Made by a program: the position numbers and the translations under genes | Shown here: positions 62,037 through 64,000 of the stretch, piece after piece | Position numbering within the stretch: the first letter of the stretch is position 1 | Layout: every line of letters begins with the position of its first letter | DNA from: Rhizodiscina lignyota | Lineage: Eukaryota > Ascomycota > Dothideomycetes > Aulographales > Rhizodiscinaceae | DNA: 64,000 nt | NCBI GenBank assembly: GCA_010015805.1 | Contig: ML978127.1 | Span: 1,798,001 to 1,862,000, forward strand | Direction: 5' to 3' | The notes under the pieces: model-generated | What the model saw: the letters and a program-made list of their open reading frames with translations, nothing else | What the model was told of the DNA's origin: nothing | The model's database searches: none

Positions 62037-62362
62037 GCAGAAGAGTGAGTTAAGAGTGCTTTGGAATCACATCTGGATGTTGGGCTGGTGTTGTTCATGA
62101 TGAAGGCAAGAGATGCTGAAGCTCCACTTTAGATGTCGTGTCTGCCTTGGCCTTGATTGGCCGTAGCTTGGTGTCTAGTGGGCGCGCCGCCGCAAGCGAA
62201 TCGATCAGCGCCAGCCTGCTCGCGTGACGAGAGAACAAATCATCACCGCCTTGCTTTTTCAATGCAGGGCCGCATGTAGGGTCCACGTCTTGCTTATTGC
62301 AACGTGGAGAGCGTTAAACAATCATTTAGACAGACGTCGGTGGGTATATTTCATCCTATCCA
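62037..62362. other. intergenic region between the F-box start and DPH2 stop
   Basis: 326 bp. It must hold the F-box gene promoter (minus strand) and the DPH2 terminator. No distinct element was recognised. Confidence 0.4.
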
Positions 62363-64000
62363 TCAACGCCGAGCGTCGCTGTCCCCGACGGCATACCCCC
62401 TTGCCACGCCTCTCCTACCTTCCTCTATCCTCGCTGACTCCTCGGCGTGCCCGTCTTCTTGATACGCAATCTCAAAGTCGCTTCCGAGACCCTGCCATGT
62501 CCGTTTCTCGCGCAGGAACTCTGCTCCAGGAGATGCGACACCTCCGATTTGAATGACATCGCCATTCGCTCTCTTGATGAGCGACTGAGACGATGCGCTT
62601 GGCACGCTCCCCGACAGCTTCTTCGGCGCCACTCGCATCGGTCGTGAGTGTGACACATATCGCCCTGTCCTCAGATCGAACTCCGGCGGCGCAGATTCTT
62701 CTTCTGAATCATATTCTGCGTCGTCACCTTCCCCATCCTCACCGTTTTCGCCACGTCTGTCTCTCAACTCATCCTTTGTTGCTAGCACAGCTTGGAAGTC
62801 GCTCGTCCATTCGCCTGTCCACACTCTTTCACTGTCACCTTTCAGTGCCAGGCTCAACTCGAAGGGCGTAATGATTGGCTTGTAGAACTCCTTGCTCTCA
62901 AGTAAGCTGCTCTCCCAGCAACCGATGACAACCCATCCTCCAATCTCACTAAAATTCGCAATTTTCGCTGCGTTGACTTTGCCGACGACGAATGTATACG
63001 ACTTCTTGCCGGCATTAGCAATCATTTCTTTGACGTGCTCCACGACATGCAAGTAATTCTTGACGCTCAGTGTGTTGATGAGGATACCAAAGATGGAGAC
63101 TGTAGAGAGGGATGTGAGTAGAGCATATCTACGTCGAAGCGTCGCGGTAGAAGAAGCCAGTAAAGCCTTTGAGATATTGGTAGAGTCCCCTGAGGATGTT
63201 GGATAGATATGTATTACACCAGCTCGCGACGACAATGTGAGTAGCAGTGCTGTCGGAGGATGAGAAACATGAAATATCTGGTACTCCCGTAGTCGCGTTA
63301 TATCTTCTTGCACCTCTGTTGGTACAGTGCGGTTCGGAAGAGGAGAAGAAGGGTCATGTATAATCTCAGTCTCGAAGATGTTGCTATAGCCTTCTTTTTG
63401 AAGCAGCTGTGTGAGCTCTGCAATATGACTCGAATATGGTATATCTGTCATTAAGATGATTTTCTGCTCCAGGTCAGGATATGTGTCTTTGAATGTCCGT
63501 ACGATGTTCTCGAGTCCCAGCGGCCTAGTTGTAAAGACATAAATCACCGATAGTCGTGCAGTTGGTGAGAGACATGACCGGCCGTAATGTACAACTACAT
63601 CCGCATCGACATGCTCTGCAGCCACTTCGTCCACGCAGCACGATCCATACGAGGTGTCCGCTAGTATGAAGATCTTCTGTCCTTTTGCTTGAGTGTCCTC
63701 TTTGCTATCAGCCTCGTTGCTGACTGACACCTTCTCAAGCCGTGCAGATGTATCACCAACTTCATCCTTCGAGTCCGCCTCTTTCGTGGCCACCTCGGTC
63801 CGCCGCCTCTTTAAGCCTCTGACCAAACCCTCATACACCCTTGGTGCATCTACCAGCATCTCATCTGGAAACTGTAAGGCTATCCGCTTCCATCTTCCTT
63901 GTTGAATTTCTCTAACCGTCCGTTCAATCTCATATGTAACATGTACCTGCTCATCTGAGAGCTTCGGGAGGGACGATATGTCGATGGGGGCGGTTGGATC
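62363..64000 (-). CDS. DPH2: diphthamide biosynthesis protein DPH2 (5' end outside the window)
   Basis: Partner of DPH1 in the first step of diphthamide synthesis on elongation factor 2. The frame is open to base 64000, so the N-terminus is cut off; 545 codons are visible. Conserved parts are RIALQFPDEMLVDAP, FILADTSYGSCCVDEVAAEH, DVVVHYGRSCLSP, YTFVVGKVNAAKIANF and GCWESSLLESKEFYKPIITPFEL. The cysteines in SCC and GCW are the expected iron-sulfur ligands. The C-terminus carries an acidic run, FDLRTGRYVSHSRP and a tail ending in the usual TWQGL motif. No intron is seen in this part. Identity is firm. Confidence 0.93.
   Translation of the reverse strand, partial: DPTAPIDISSLPKLSDEQVHVTYEIERTVREIQQGRWKRIALQFPDEMLVDAPRVYEGLVRGLKRRRTEVATKEADSKDEVGDTSARLEKVSVSNEADSKEDTQAKGQKIFILADTSYGSCCVDEVAAEHVDADVVVHYGRSCLSPTARLSVIYVFTTRPLGLENIVRTFKDTYPDLEQKIILMTDIPYSSHIAELTQLLQKEGYSNIFETEIIHDPSSPLPNRTVPTEVQEDITRLREYQIFHVSHPPTALLLTLSSRAGVIHIYPTSSGDSTNISKALLASSTATLRRRYALLTSLSTVSIFGILINTLSVKNYLHVVEHVKEMIANAGKKSYTFVVGKVNAAKIANFSEIGGWVVIGCWESSLLESKEFYKPIITPFELSLALKGDSERVWTGEWTSDFQAVLATKDELRDRRGENGEDGEGDDAEYDSEEESAPPEFDLRTGRYVSHSRPMRVAPKKLSGSVPSASSQSLIKRANGDVIQIGGVASPGAEFLREKRTWQGLGSDFEIAYQEDGHAEESARIEEGRRGVARGYAVGDSDARR

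Overview
The window is nuclear DNA from a filamentous ascomycete (Pezizomycotina). Genes lie close together on both strands and most are split by short GT-AG introns of 46-90 nt. The gene set (HP1, TCO89, RSM1, KAR5, a CHY-finger protein with a CCCH finger, an AreA/DUF1752 protein) is typical of that group. A dothideomycete is my best guess from gene content and intron style, but I cannot prove it from sequence alone. I see no rRNA, CRISPR, bacterial operon or recognisable mobile element. Splice models below were built by hand. For every multi-exon gene contained whole in the window, the exon lengths I give sum to a multiple of three and close on a stop codon.

Layout. 0-2.1 kb: the last codons of a gene entering from the left, then a 49-residue membrane microprotein. 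3.1-7.8 kb: HP1 (-) and CCT5 (+) diverge from a shared 0.4 kb promoter. 8.2-13.6 kb: a 13-exon CCCH/CHY zinc-finger gene (-) with very long introns and an 8-nt microexon. 15.4-17.2 kb: a DUF1752/AreA-like gene (-). 17.2-24.2 kb: a gene-poor stretch of about 7 kb. 24.2-28.6 kb: TCO89 and a secreted quinoprotein (+). 28.7-30.0 kb: a zinc alcohol dehydrogenase (-). 31.4-32.4 kb: LUC7 (+). 33.7-35.5 kb: the AGE2 ArfGAP (-), flanked on both sides by decayed arrays with a period of about 53-55 bp. 37.2-39.0 kb: KAR5/THT1 (-). 39.6-54.1 kb: a dense housekeeping block of mitochondrial uL6, HAL2/MET22 (-), RSM1, a Rad5/16-type SNF2 ATPase, fumarase and SMC5. 54.8-58.5 kb: a secreted protein, a lineage-specific three-exon gene (-), an intron-bearing tRNA-Lys (-) and a 67-residue basic protein (-). 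59.2-64 kb: an F-box/cysteine-rich protein (-) and DPH2 (-), which runs off the right edge.

How the genes relate. There is no biosynthetic cluster. The window is core cell biology: chromatin (HP1, SNF2), genome maintenance (SMC5), cytosolic folding (CCT5), mRNA splicing and export (LUC7, RSM1), TORC1 and nitrogen signalling (TCO89, DUF1752 protein), nuclear fusion (KAR5), vesicle traffic (AGE2), sulfur/phosphonucleotide metabolism (HAL2), the TCA cycle (fumarase), the mitoribosome (uL6m) and translation fidelity (DPH2, tRNA-Lys). The least explained parts are the inflated introns at 6.5-11 kb with their hairpins and microexon, the 55-bp periodic DNA around AGE2, and the small proteins.
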